A program made the position numbers and the translations under genes. The notes below the pieces were generated by a model. It did no database searches. It was not told where the DNA came from and was given only the letters and a program-made list of their open reading frames with translations. Shown piece after piece: positions 40,371-47,674 of a stretch of 53,233 bases of DNA. Source of the DNA: Halioglobus sp. (lineage in GTDB: Bacteria > Pseudomonadota > Gammaproteobacteria > Pseudomonadales > Halieaceae); contig JAGRIE010000027.1 of the NCBI GenBank assembly GCA_020443425.1, positions 1-53,233 of the forward strand, given 5' to 3'. The stretch's first letter is position 1; each line of letters opens with the position of its first letter.

Positions 40371-40520
40371 ATGGCGACGCCACTGATGGCGACGCTGCTG
40401 CGCGCCAGCAATGGCATCCAGAGTACGCCGGCGACGGTCAAGCCTGCGCTGACCCTGCAGTTGTACGATATCGAGAACTGTCCCTACCGCCGGTTGGTGC
40501 GCGAGAGGTACAGCGCCTGA
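40371..40520 (+). pseudogene. Truncated remnant of a glutathione S-transferase N-terminal-type protein
   Basis: A 49-codon open frame starting 15 bp after gltX ends in TLQLYDIENCPYRRLVRERY, then stops. This matches the opening beta-alpha unit of tandem GST_N/glutaredoxin-like proteins (LYDxxxCPYCRLVRE). The second active-site cysteine is Arg (CGC, one change from TGC), and the remaining ~200 residues of such proteins are missing: the FKBP-type gene ends only 11 bp downstream. Probably a deletion removed the rest. Homology is recognised by eye. Confidence 0.55.
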
Positions 40521-40530
40521 GCAGCACCGG

Positions 40531-41013
40531 TCAGTGGTGGTGACCACCGGGACCGTGTACATGCCCGTGCGACAGTTCCTCGGCGCTGGCGTTCCTCGTC
40601 TCCAGGATCTCGATGTCAAAGACCAGTGTCTGGCCCGCCAGCGGGTGATTGGTGTCAATATCGGCGGTATGCCTGCCCGCCTTGACCACAGTGACTGCCC
40701 GCATACCCTCACTGGTGCTGAGTTGGACTACCGCACCTGGGCGTAGCTTGCCCTTGAACGCCAGGTGCTTTATCGGCACCCGCTGGACACGATCGGGGTC
40801 ACGCAACCCGTAGCCCTGTTCCGGGCTGACTGTGGCGGTGAAGCTGTCGCCAGCGTCCTTGCCTGCCATCTCGGACTCCAGTCCGGGAATAATATTGTTG
40901 GCGCCGTGCAGGTATGTCGCCGGATCTCCTCCGCGCGAGGTCTCCAGTTCCTTGCCTGACTCATCGCTCAGGGTGTAATGAAAATTGACTACGGTTTCCG
41001 GTCCTATTGGCAC
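40531..41013 (-). CDS. FKBP-type peptidyl-prolyl isomerase, SlyD-like
   Basis: A 160-residue protein. The FKBP core is interrupted by an IF domain: FHYTLSDESGKELE at the start, the GANNIIPGLE signature, VSPEQGYG opening the inserted chaperone domain, and DTNHPLAGQTLVFDI near the end. The last residues are histidine-rich (HGHVHGPGGHHH), which in SlyD binds nickel or other metals. The enzyme speeds proline isomerisation and protein folding in the cytoplasm. The start is GTG at 41013, supported by GAGGAG 8 bp upstream. Confidence 0.92.
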   Translation of the reverse strand: MPIGPETVVNFHYTLSDESGKELETSRGGDPATYLHGANNIIPGLESEMAGKDAGDSFTATVSPEQGYGLRDPDRVQRVPIKHLAFKGKLRPGAVVQLSTSEGMRAVTVVKAGRHTADIDTNHPLAGQTLVFDIEILETRNASAEELSHGHVHGPGGHHH

Positions 41014-41390
41014 TGCCTTTCTCCTCTGCCAGCTGCAGTGCAGATAGTAAGGGCTCGCGGGCGAAAGTCCTAGTCCTCCTCGCATCACGGTAAAGTCGTT
41101 GTGTGGTGCGTCGCTGCGTCAGGAGTGCGCTTGCGGAACCAATAGTCCTGTGAGGACTATCCCATTCTCGCCTGGCCGGCTTTGATAGCGCTTTGATGGC
41201 GGCCCCGGTTGGCAGTACAATGCTCGGACTATTTTGCCCGACCTCTGCTTGTGGGCGAACGACAAGCAGGCCCCCGGCGGTGTGTCGGGGCACACGGGGC
41301 ATGGGCAGTGGCGTATGCTCGAGCAGCGGGTATGCCTCCCATCGACGATTTGACTGGTATTGCCTGCTGGCATATTCAACGGACAAGACA
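41014..41390. other. Intergenic region with an inverted and a tandem repeat
   Basis: No gene is supported in this 377-bp divergent region. It contains a perfect 8-bp inverted repeat (ATAGTCCT/AGGACTAT, 3-base loop) at 41141-41159 and an 11-bp tandem near-repeat GCTTTGATAGC/GCTTTGATGGC at 41179-41200. A weak promoter-like TTGGCA (41209) to TATTTT (41230) lies upstream of the next gene. The repeats may be a regulator site for either gene. Confidence 0.5.
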
Positions 41391-42848
41391 ATGAAGAAAC
41401 TGTTTTTGCATATCGGATTGGGGAAAACCGGTTCCTCGGCCCTGCAGTCGTGGCTCTCCCTGAACTCCGCGGCACTGTCGCAGCGGGGTGTAGACTACGC
41501 CGACCTGGTGCCGCATGCGAAAACAGGTGAAGTGTCCTCGGGCAACGGCTACGACCTGCAACGAGCGTTGATCGGCCATGATTTCGAGGAAGTCGAGCGA
41601 CTGCTGACCTCGACCTACTTTTTCAACCCGAAAAATGATGTCGCGCTCATCAGCTGCGAACTGTTCCAGGGGATTCGCGCGCCCTTCGTCCAGAAGATCC
41701 ATGACATCTGTGCGAAGTGCGAAATAGATGTCACGATTATCGTCTATATCCGCAGCGTGTATGAACAGCAGTACTCAAGTTATCTGCAAGGTATCAAGCG
41801 AAGCTCTATCGCTCATCGCTTTGGTGAGATGAGTTCGGATATCGCCTTCCACCGCTCGGTAGAGTATCTCCGGCGCTACGTCAGGGTGTTCGGCGACAAG
41901 GTGATCGCCGTCAACTACGATATCGCCAAGAAAGATATCTACGCGTCGTTGGCAGACATCATCGGGTTGGATACCACCGGGCTGAAGAAGTTGGAGAAAA
42001 AGGTCAACAGGAGCCTGACGCTGGAAGAAGCGGAAGTGCTCAGGCGAATGAACCGTTTCCACGGGGGGGTGTTCGCGACCACTATCTCCGATTTCGTGAT
42101 CGCGCTATCACCCAATATCGAGACTCCCATTGTCTATGACCGCGGCCTGGTGCAGCGGGTCAGGGACGCCACCGAGGAGGATCTGCTGTGGGTCAACCAA
42201 CAGTTCAATATCCCGGTTCCAGTCGCTTCGGACAACTACGACGGGCACTCCAGTGCGGAGCCGCCGGTGCTCACGGCTGACTCCTACAAGCCTGTGGTGC
42301 AGTGGGCATTGGCGTTTGATCCCGGCAAAGCGCTGCGCGCGGACTTTGCCGACTTCCTGCAACAGTTCGCAGTGTTTCTCGAGGATATTTCCGTTGCGGA
42401 CGCGCAGGCACTGGAAGGCAGGCTGGAACGAGTGCGGCGTGAACTGGAGAAAGACCAAAAAGACAGCGCGGCAGAGACGGTTACCGGTTCAGAGCAGCCC
42501 ACGTCTGCGGCCGGGAAGACCAGGGTCCGTAAACCGGCGCACATAATCACCTACTTCTACGACAGCGACACGTTGAGCAGTGAACAGCAGGCGCATGTCG
42601 GCGCCAGGTTCAAGGACTGGCAGTCATGCATTGAAAAACATGCGGTTGGCAGCGCTGTCAACGGCGTGGTGACAACAAGGCTGCTGGGCGCTGACGAGAG
42701 TGCCAGGGAAGCACCCATGACGGGCTATTCACTGCTCGAGCTGGATGATATGGACGCCGTGCTGTCGCTTGCCGGCAAATGCCCGCTGCTGGAGGTCGGT
42801 GGCGTGGTTGAAGTCTCCCGCGCAGTCAATCTCCTCGATATGTGGTAG
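41391..42848 (+). CDS. Sulfotransferase-like protein with C-terminal YCII-like domain
   Basis: A 485-residue protein of unusual layout. The N-terminal 200 residues look like a sulfotransferase: a PAPS-loop-type HIGLGKTGSSAL at 7-18 and a beta-strand plus YIRSVYEQQYSSYLQ resembling the 3'-phosphate-binding segment. A middle helical region follows (about 200-350), then an acidic linker. The last ~100 residues form a YCII-like ferredoxin-fold domain (GYSLLELDDMDAVLSLAGKCPLLE, VGGVVEV). A paralogue with the same layout is at 47675-49297. It may sulfate a surface glycan, which the nearby glycosyltransferases would support, but no activity is established. The ATG start has a weak ribosome site. Confidence 0.75.
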   Translation: MKKLFLHIGLGKTGSSALQSWLSLNSAALSQRGVDYADLVPHAKTGEVSSGNGYDLQRALIGHDFEEVERLLTSTYFFNPKNDVALISCELFQGIRAPFVQKIHDICAKCEIDVTIIVYIRSVYEQQYSSYLQGIKRSSIAHRFGEMSSDIAFHRSVEYLRRYVRVFGDKVIAVNYDIAKKDIYASLADIIGLDTTGLKKLEKKVNRSLTLEEAEVLRRMNRFHGGVFATTISDFVIALSPNIETPIVYDRGLVQRVRDATEEDLLWVNQQFNIPVPVASDNYDGHSSAEPPVLTADSYKPVVQWALAFDPGKALRADFADFLQQFAVFLEDISVADAQALEGRLERVRRELEKDQKDSAAETVTGSEQPTSAAGKTRVRKPAHIITYFYDSDTLSSEQQAHVGARFKDWQSCIEKHAVGSAVNGVVTTRLLGADESAREAPMTGYSLLELDDMDAVLSLAGKCPLLEVGGVVEVSRAVNLLDMW

Positions 42849-42891
42849 CCGCCAGGGCTGCCGACTGCAACCGCATAACAGGATACGCAGG

Positions 42892-43530
42892 ATGAAGGAG
42901 AACGCTGTACCCGACAGTGATGGGCTTTTGGAGGCGGTTAATCGCGATGTTGCCCAGCTGATCAACCACCTGCGCTGCAGCAATGCGCCGGAGGAGGCGC
43001 TGAGCGAGGCGACCCGCCACATCCGCCAGGCGATGGAAGCGCTCGCGCCCTGGTTACAGGAGGGCGAGGGGTGGTCGACAATCTCCATCGCATCGCAGAT
43101 GTCCGGTCTCAGCTGGCGGGATGACGATATCACCTCAGTGATGCCGTACAGCCCGGTCAGTGGCAAACGCAATGCGATCGCACTGCCGGTCAAACTGTGG
43201 AAAGTCGCCGACAACGAGGTGCGTGGTGAGGCCGTATTCTCCTCCACCTATGCCGGTCCTCCGAATGCTGTTCACGGTGGCATTATCGCCGCGGTCTTCG
43301 ACGAAATCCTGGCCATGGCCAATGTGATTTCCGGCAACGCCGGGTTCACCGGCACACTGACCATCAAGTACCACGACAAGACGCCCCTGAACACACCCAT
43401 TGAGTTGCGGGGTATCAATGTGCGTCAGGATGGGCGCAAGCAGCTGAGCCGCGGGGAAATGCGGGTCAATGGCAAGGTGACGGCTACTGCCGAAGGCCTG
43501 TTCATCTGCGCTGCCGACAGCGAGCGCTGA
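42892..43530 (+). CDS. PaaI-type hot-dog thioesterase
   Basis: A 212-residue protein whose C-terminal 130 residues form a hot-dog domain. The motif AVHGGIIAAVFDEIL is the thioesterase signature (HGG with a downstream Asp on the long helix). An N-terminal extension of about 70 residues is helical and not part of the fold. Members hydrolyse acyl-CoA or aryl-CoA thioesters. The ATG at 42892 has AGGA upstream and lies 43 bp after the sulfotransferase-like gene, so it could share its transcript without an evident functional link. Confidence 0.85.
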   Translation: MKENAVPDSDGLLEAVNRDVAQLINHLRCSNAPEEALSEATRHIRQAMEALAPWLQEGEGWSTISIASQMSGLSWRDDDITSVMPYSPVSGKRNAIALPVKLWKVADNEVRGEAVFSSTYAGPPNAVHGGIIAAVFDEILAMANVISGNAGFTGTLTIKYHDKTPLNTPIELRGINVRQDGRKQLSRGEMRVNGKVTATAEGLFICAADSER

Positions 43531-43546
43531 GCGCAGGCACCGCCGC

Positions 43547-43921
43547 TCAGCTTTTTCTCAGGGCCAGGCCGGCAAGCACCGCGGTGGCGGTTTCGAAGGC
43601 CAGGGCGCCGTAGGTATAGGTGGCTACGGGGTCTGCGCCGGTCGCGGTGGAGTACAGGCGCGCCAGCGCAAGCCCACCGATCATTATCAGCAGTGCCGAC
43701 AGTGCGGGGCGGAAAAAATCCCGGCGCAGCGCGCCCACCAGGCAAAAAATCCCGAAGCCGAACTGCAGGCCACCGTACATCGCGCCCATTTCCGCGTAGG
43801 CGTCACCATTGGTGATGGCGAGGCCGGCGTAATCGGCCGGCAGCTGCGGGTTGAACAGGCAGGCCAGGCCATAGGCGCTGAACACGAACGCGGAAACCCA
43901 TAAAATCACTTTGCCCAACAC
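43547..43921 (-). CDS. DUF4345-like small membrane protein
   Basis: A 124-residue protein with four hydrophobic segments (VILWVSAFVFSAYGLACLF; GAMYGGLQFGFGIFCLVGA; LSALLIMIGGLALARL; GALAFETATAVLAGLAL). The layout and the YAEMGAMYGGLQ segment match DUF4345 proteins, whose function is unknown. The start is GTG with AAGGAG about 6 bp before. Longer starts would add a Cys/His-rich extension without ribosome site. Confidence 0.75.
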   Translation of the reverse strand: MLGKVILWVSAFVFSAYGLACLFNPQLPADYAGLAITNGDAYAEMGAMYGGLQFGFGIFCLVGALRRDFFRPALSALLIMIGGLALARLYSTATGADPVATYTYGALAFETATAVLAGLALRKS

Positions 43922-43984
43922 GGTTATCTCCTTCTGGCAGGCGGCGGTTGCGACGAAGCTTAACACAGCAGTGATCGCCCGTAG

Positions 43985-44013
43985 TTGACAGGCGCATTGG
44001 CTAACACTAGAAT
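43985..44013 (+). promoter_or_regulatory. Sigma-70 promoter for tRNA-Ala
   Basis: TTGACA (43985-43990) and TAGAAT (44008-44013) are spaced 17 bp and followed by a GC-rich discriminator (GCGCAGCG). Such discriminators are typical of stringently controlled stable-RNA promoters. The predicted start is about 58 bp before the tRNA. Confidence 0.85.
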
Positions 44014-44078
44014 GCGCAGCGTCCATTGAGCTAGTTTTATCAAAAACTTATTTTCATCAATGGGTTAGCGCAGTTTTT

Positions 44079-44154
44079 GGGGCTATAGCTCAGCTGGGAG
44101 AGCGCAACACTGGCAGTGTTGAGGTCAGCGGTTCGATCCCGCTTAGCTCCACCA
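44079..44154 (+). tRNA. tRNA-Ala (anticodon GGC)
   Basis: A 76-base cloverleaf. The acceptor stem GGGGCTA pairs with TAGCTCC (one G-U). The D arm contains AGCTCAGCTGGGAGAGC. The anticodon stem CAACA/TGTTG has loop CTGGCAG, so the anticodon is GGC. The T loop is GTTCGATCC and the CCA end is encoded. It stands alone with its own promoter and terminator. Confidence 0.97.
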
Positions 44155-44161
44155 AACACAT

Positions 44162-44199
44162 AAAAGGCTCAGGCGATTCTCGTCCCTGGGCCTTTTTTG
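44162..44199 (+). terminator. Terminator after tRNA-Ala
   Basis: AAAAGGCTCAGG and CCTGGGCCTTTTTT form a stem of about 11 pairs with one mismatch and an internal loop, ending in a T-tract, 8 bp after the tRNA. The rest of the space up to 44445 contains no gene; a GGCGG/CCGCC hairpin (44414-44429) sits just before the ribosome site of the next gene. Confidence 0.8.
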
Positions 44200-44445
44200 T
44201 TTGCGCCGTCCGCTCTCGATTCTGCACCAACAGAGCCGCAAAATGCCTTAACAGGCAGCACCAGAGACCTGTTTTCAGTTCCATCCCTGTAAAATTTCCT
44301 GACACTCGTGCGAATTGTGTCGCAACTCCACGCTTTGCCCGGCTGATTAGGCCCCTGGTGTATATCTTCGAAAAAACACATCACCTATAGTTCTTCCAAC
44401 GCATCAGAACAGAGGCGGCTTTTTCCGCCGTAGGAGTAGGTGATT

Positions 44446-45069
44446 ATGAAAACCAAACTATTGACGATTCTTACCACGTTCGTGTTAGCCGGCCCGATGG
44501 CTGCTAACGCCGCACTGATCGGATCCTATGGAACAGGCTCCAGCGGGGCGGCCGTGGGTGGAACATTCACCAGCGATAACATTTACGTGTACGACACTAA
44601 CAACGCTGCCTACTTCCAGGGCGCAACCACACCTGCCTCCAACTGGGTCTGGGGTGTTGACCCCGACAAGGACGCGACCATCAATTTCACGTTTTCGTTC
44701 GACCTGACGGGTTATGACCTGAGCACAGTGTCTATCACCGGATTGTGGGGCGCAGACAATTTCGGCAGTGTCTTCCTGAATGGCAACACGGTCTCTGCGC
44801 TGCCTGCGGCGACACCCAAATACACCAACTTCAGAACGCTGACTGCGTTCACGGCGAGCGATGTCAACTTCTTCAACCAGGGCATCAACAACCTGGTCTA
44901 CAGTATCACCAATGACGGTGCCGCGGGTGCGTTCCGTGCTGCCGGCGAACTGTTTGCGGACGCCAGCGGCCCGAACGTGGCTCCCTCCGCCGTGCCTGCA
45001 CCTGCCTCGGCAATGCTGGTACTGCTGGGCCTCGCAGGATTCGGGGTGAGAAAGCGTCGCAACGCCTGA
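44446..45069 (+). CDS. PEP-CTERM domain exported protein
   Basis: A 207-residue exported protein. The signal peptide (about 1-22, TILTTFVLAGPMAANA) precedes a beta-rich body with many Asn and Thr. The C-terminus is the sorting tail VPAPASAMLVLLGLAGFGVRKRRNA, a hydrophobic helix followed by a basic end. In the VPAP form, exosortase cleaves or transfers the protein during export in organisms that make an exopolysaccharide. No exosortase gene is here, but glycan genes follow. The ATG is preceded by TAGGAG, and a short hairpin (GGCGG-CTTTTT-CCGCC) lies before it. The function is unknown. Confidence 0.88.
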   Translation: MKTKLLTILTTFVLAGPMAANAALIGSYGTGSSGAAVGGTFTSDNIYVYDTNNAAYFQGATTPASNWVWGVDPDKDATINFTFSFDLTGYDLSTVSITGLWGADNFGSVFLNGNTVSALPAATPKYTNFRTLTAFTASDVNFFNQGINNLVYSITNDGAAGAFRAAGELFADASGPNVAPSAVPAPASAMLVLLGLAGFGVRKRRNA

Positions 45070-45090
45070 TACCTGCCAATCACGTTGATC

Positions 45091-45114
45091 AGCCCCGTGA
45101 CCCGGGGCTTTTTT
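45091..45114 (+). terminator. Rho-independent terminator after the PEP-CTERM gene
   Basis: AGCCCCG, a TGACC loop and CGGGGCT form a perfect 7-bp stem followed by a run of T, 21 bp after the stop. Confidence 0.92.
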
Positions 45115-45288
45115 GTGCCTGTCGATAAGTGCAGTGTCCGCCCACAGTGACCCTGCCAAATCCCCTCGCCACAGCCCGGGCTGATATCCTATACTTGTGC
45201 CGATATGGAGTAATAGCGGGTTTGCCAGATTGGTAGGCGCGCCGGCTGACAGCAGGGTGATCTTCTCATCAACGAACCAGAGAACGAA

Positions 45289-46806
45289 TTGCAACATGCC
45301 GGCCGGTTGAATTCTCCGCAGGGCGATACGTGCGCCTTTTCTGAACAGGCGTGGCAGCAACTCGCGCTGAGTGCAATCGACGCCCGCAGCCAGGCCCGCA
45401 GCGGTCGTACGACCTTCAAGCTGCGCTTGCACAATGGCTCGCGTGAATTGTTCGACCCGGCCTGTTTCGGGCGCGTTGCAATCAGTTATTTCCTGCTGGA
45501 TCAATACGGTGAGACGATTGAGAGAGTGAACCCGCGTTCACCGCTAGGCCGAGCGGTCGGACCGGGCGAGTCCATCGATGTGACTGTTGAATTGGTAGTG
45601 CCAGACAAGCTGCCCCGACAGGTTGCGCAGCTCAGGTTCAGTGTCTTGGTGGAGAAGCGCTTCTGGCTGTTTCGCAAATGCCCGGAGCATGCGCTCGATA
45701 TACCGGTGGCAATGGGCGTCCCCGCAGCGCGCAGGCGATCCTACCCTGCCAGCAAACACGCCGCCTTCACGGCACAGTCAGCGACGCTGCCCAGTGTGGC
45801 GGATGTCGCACAGTACAGCGAGCTGTCGACAGAGATACTCCGCGCCCCCCGGCCCATGGCCTTTGCCTGTGGGGCGTATTCTGCCGCTATAGCGGAGCAG
45901 TACGCTGTGGAGAGCAGGGCGCTGTCGCTGGGGGTCTATTCGGCAAAGCGGTTGATGGTGGTCGGTTCATGCGGGCTGCAGTATGACGGCGAGGCGCTCG
46001 CCTGCAAGCCGGCCGGCATCTTCAGGGCGAAGTTGCCGCCGTATCGAGATCCGGATCACGTCCTTCGTGTGCGTGGCACCTGCGTGCTTTTCGGGCCTGT
46101 CTACTGGAATTGGGGACACTGGCTAATCGATCACCTGCCAAAGCTTTACCTGGTGCAACTGGCCGGCTGGGACATTGCGCGGTTGAACTACCTCCTCCCC
46201 ATCGATACCCCGGTCTGGGTTGAGCGACTGCTGCTGATGATCGGTATCCGGATGGATCAGCTGGTTCGCTATACGGATGCTGTCGAGGCCGACGAAATAC
46301 TGATTCCGACCAAAATCCGGCACCTGCATGTCTTCTCACCCCTGCTGGCTGAGGTCCAGAGATTTCTTTGCGATCGGCTCTCGCACTGTGTCGACAGCAG
46401 CAACAGTTATGACCGCCTGTACTTCTCCCGCAGTGACGGCAACGCGTATCGTGTTATGCAGGGCGAGCCTGAAGTCGAAACAATGATGAGAAAGGCGGGA
46501 TTCCGTGTGCTACAGCCGGAGAAGTTGCCGCTGGAACGCCAGCTGGGCCTGTACCGCCACGCAACAGTGATAGGCGGGGAGTACGGGTCCGCATTGCACG
46601 GCAGCCTGTTTTCCGAAAAAAACCCCACGGTGTTCGCGCTGAAAAGCACCTGGCCGCAACCTGGTTTCGTGCAGTCCGGAATCGGAGATGCACTGCATCA
46701 GCCAACCGGTTATGTGTTCGGTGAGTCCAGGGACAGGCGCGTTTTCACGATACAGCCTGGGGATGTCGAGGAAGCGCTGGATATCATCGCATCCAGCGTT
46801 TCCTGA
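45289..46806 (+). CDS. Glycosyltransferase family 61-like protein
   Basis: A 505-residue protein. The C-terminal ~300 residues match the GT61/DUF563 pattern: FGPVYWNWGHWLIDHLPKLYL, a YFSR segment before the acceptor region, and GGEYGSALHGSLFS near the end. The N-terminal ~135 residues form an added beta-sandwich-like domain similar to the glycan-binding tails of polysaccharide export proteins. The reading frame opens at 45250 and its first usable start is TTG at 45289 with AGAG upstream; the first in-frame ATG comes much later. It probably transfers a sugar in exopolysaccharide or capsule synthesis. Donor and acceptor are unknown. Confidence 0.85.
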   Translation: MQHAGRLNSPQGDTCAFSEQAWQQLALSAIDARSQARSGRTTFKLRLHNGSRELFDPACFGRVAISYFLLDQYGETIERVNPRSPLGRAVGPGESIDVTVELVVPDKLPRQVAQLRFSVLVEKRFWLFRKCPEHALDIPVAMGVPAARRRSYPASKHAAFTAQSATLPSVADVAQYSELSTEILRAPRPMAFACGAYSAAIAEQYAVESRALSLGVYSAKRLMVVGSCGLQYDGEALACKPAGIFRAKLPPYRDPDHVLRVRGTCVLFGPVYWNWGHWLIDHLPKLYLVQLAGWDIARLNYLLPIDTPVWVERLLLMIGIRMDQLVRYTDAVEADEILIPTKIRHLHVFSPLLAEVQRFLCDRLSHCVDSSNSYDRLYFSRSDGNAYRVMQGEPEVETMMRKAGFRVLQPEKLPLERQLGLYRHATVIGGEYGSALHGSLFSEKNPTVFALKSTWPQPGFVQSGIGDALHQPTGYVFGESRDRRVFTIQPGDVEEALDIIASSVS

Positions 46807-47674
46807 GGACAATCAGTGGCGGAGCCGTCGCCTCGCCGCTGTGGACGGGCCCTGTCGTATCAATAGCCCAGCTTGCTGAGCGTGACGCCCAACTGTTGCA
46901 TGCCCGCTTCGACGACCTGCTGCCGCGTTTTATCTTGACACTGCTTGAGAGGATCAACTGCCTGAAACAGGTCACTATTGACTCGATGTACAAGGAGACG
47001 TACGAATCTATCCGTAAAAGCGCATCATTCGAGCAGGTGATGGCGAACTGCATGTGCTATCCCTGAATGTACACACTCCCGAGCAGTGAACTACAGGAGG
47101 TCATCGCTTCCTCAAGTAGAATATCCCGCCGGAGACGACAGCGGAGGTGGATTTGCAAAATCGCCAAAATTTCATCGGGCTGAGAAAGCGCCTGGCCGGA
47201 TTTCTTGTAGCCGAGAATTGCCTGAATGGAATCAAGTCCCTGCTCGATATCTTGAACTCGGTACATGAGGGGCAGTCGCAGACCCCGGCGGGCGGCCTGC
47301 CCCCTCCGGCACCTGCGTTTCAGTGTGTAGCATCTGTGTACACGCCTTTGGGCGGTCGGCATGCTGTCACCCTGCACAGACCGCGCAGGAGAGGTTCCAT
47401 CCCCATTACGCTGGCGCGAAGCCCCATGGTTGTCAGTGAAATCACTTGATTATCGTGGTCCAAATTGCTGATCGAAAGCAGCCTGCCCGCGTGATTAACC
47501 GCCCTGAAATAGACGTCTTAATTGACATGATAGGTTGTTTGGTTAAGATGCTATGGCTATGGCGCTTGCCGGACGGCATACGGTCATCAGCGTGTCGCAA
47601 ATGGGCTTGCGACACACATCCGGGGCAGATGCGGCTGGTGTTGTGACGCCTGAGGGATTCAAGGAAAACTCGAA
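46807..47674. other. Long gap with open-frame remnants and no secure gene
   Basis: No gene is secure in this 868-bp stretch. On the plus strand a frame with no usable start runs to a TGA at 47064-47066 and encodes helical, codon-biased sequence (LAERDAQLLHARFDDLLPRF). Another plus-strand frame (47147-47449, GTG start) and a minus-strand frame (47057-47377) compete over the next part; neither has a family match. The stretch looks like decayed coding DNA. A promoter-like pair, TTGACA at 47522-47527 and TAAGAT at 47544-47549, probably serves the next gene. Confidence 0.55.
47522..47549 (+). promoter_or_regulatory. Candidate sigma-70 promoter for the second sulfotransferase-like gene
   Basis: A perfect TTGACA is followed after 16 bp by TAAGAT. 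The predicted leader of about 120 bases ends at the TTG start at 47675. The local sequence is AT-rich compared with its surroundings. Confidence 0.5.

Noticed and set aside
44090-44305. A 71-residue minus-strand frame covering tRNA-Ala
   Set aside because: It is the well-known artefact of reading a tRNA gene on the opposite strand (it contains SGIEPLTSTLPV) and also covers the terminator.
44200-44445. Sigma-54 promoter expected for a PEP-CTERM gene
   Set aside because: No good TGGCAC-N5-TTGC match was found; the nearest candidate (TGGTGT, then TTCG) lacks the conserved GC pair.
46784-47053. An 89-residue minus-strand frame after the GT61 gene
   Set aside because: It overlaps the GT61 C-terminus, is Ser/Arg-rich, has no ribosome site, and the opposite strand looks more protein-like.
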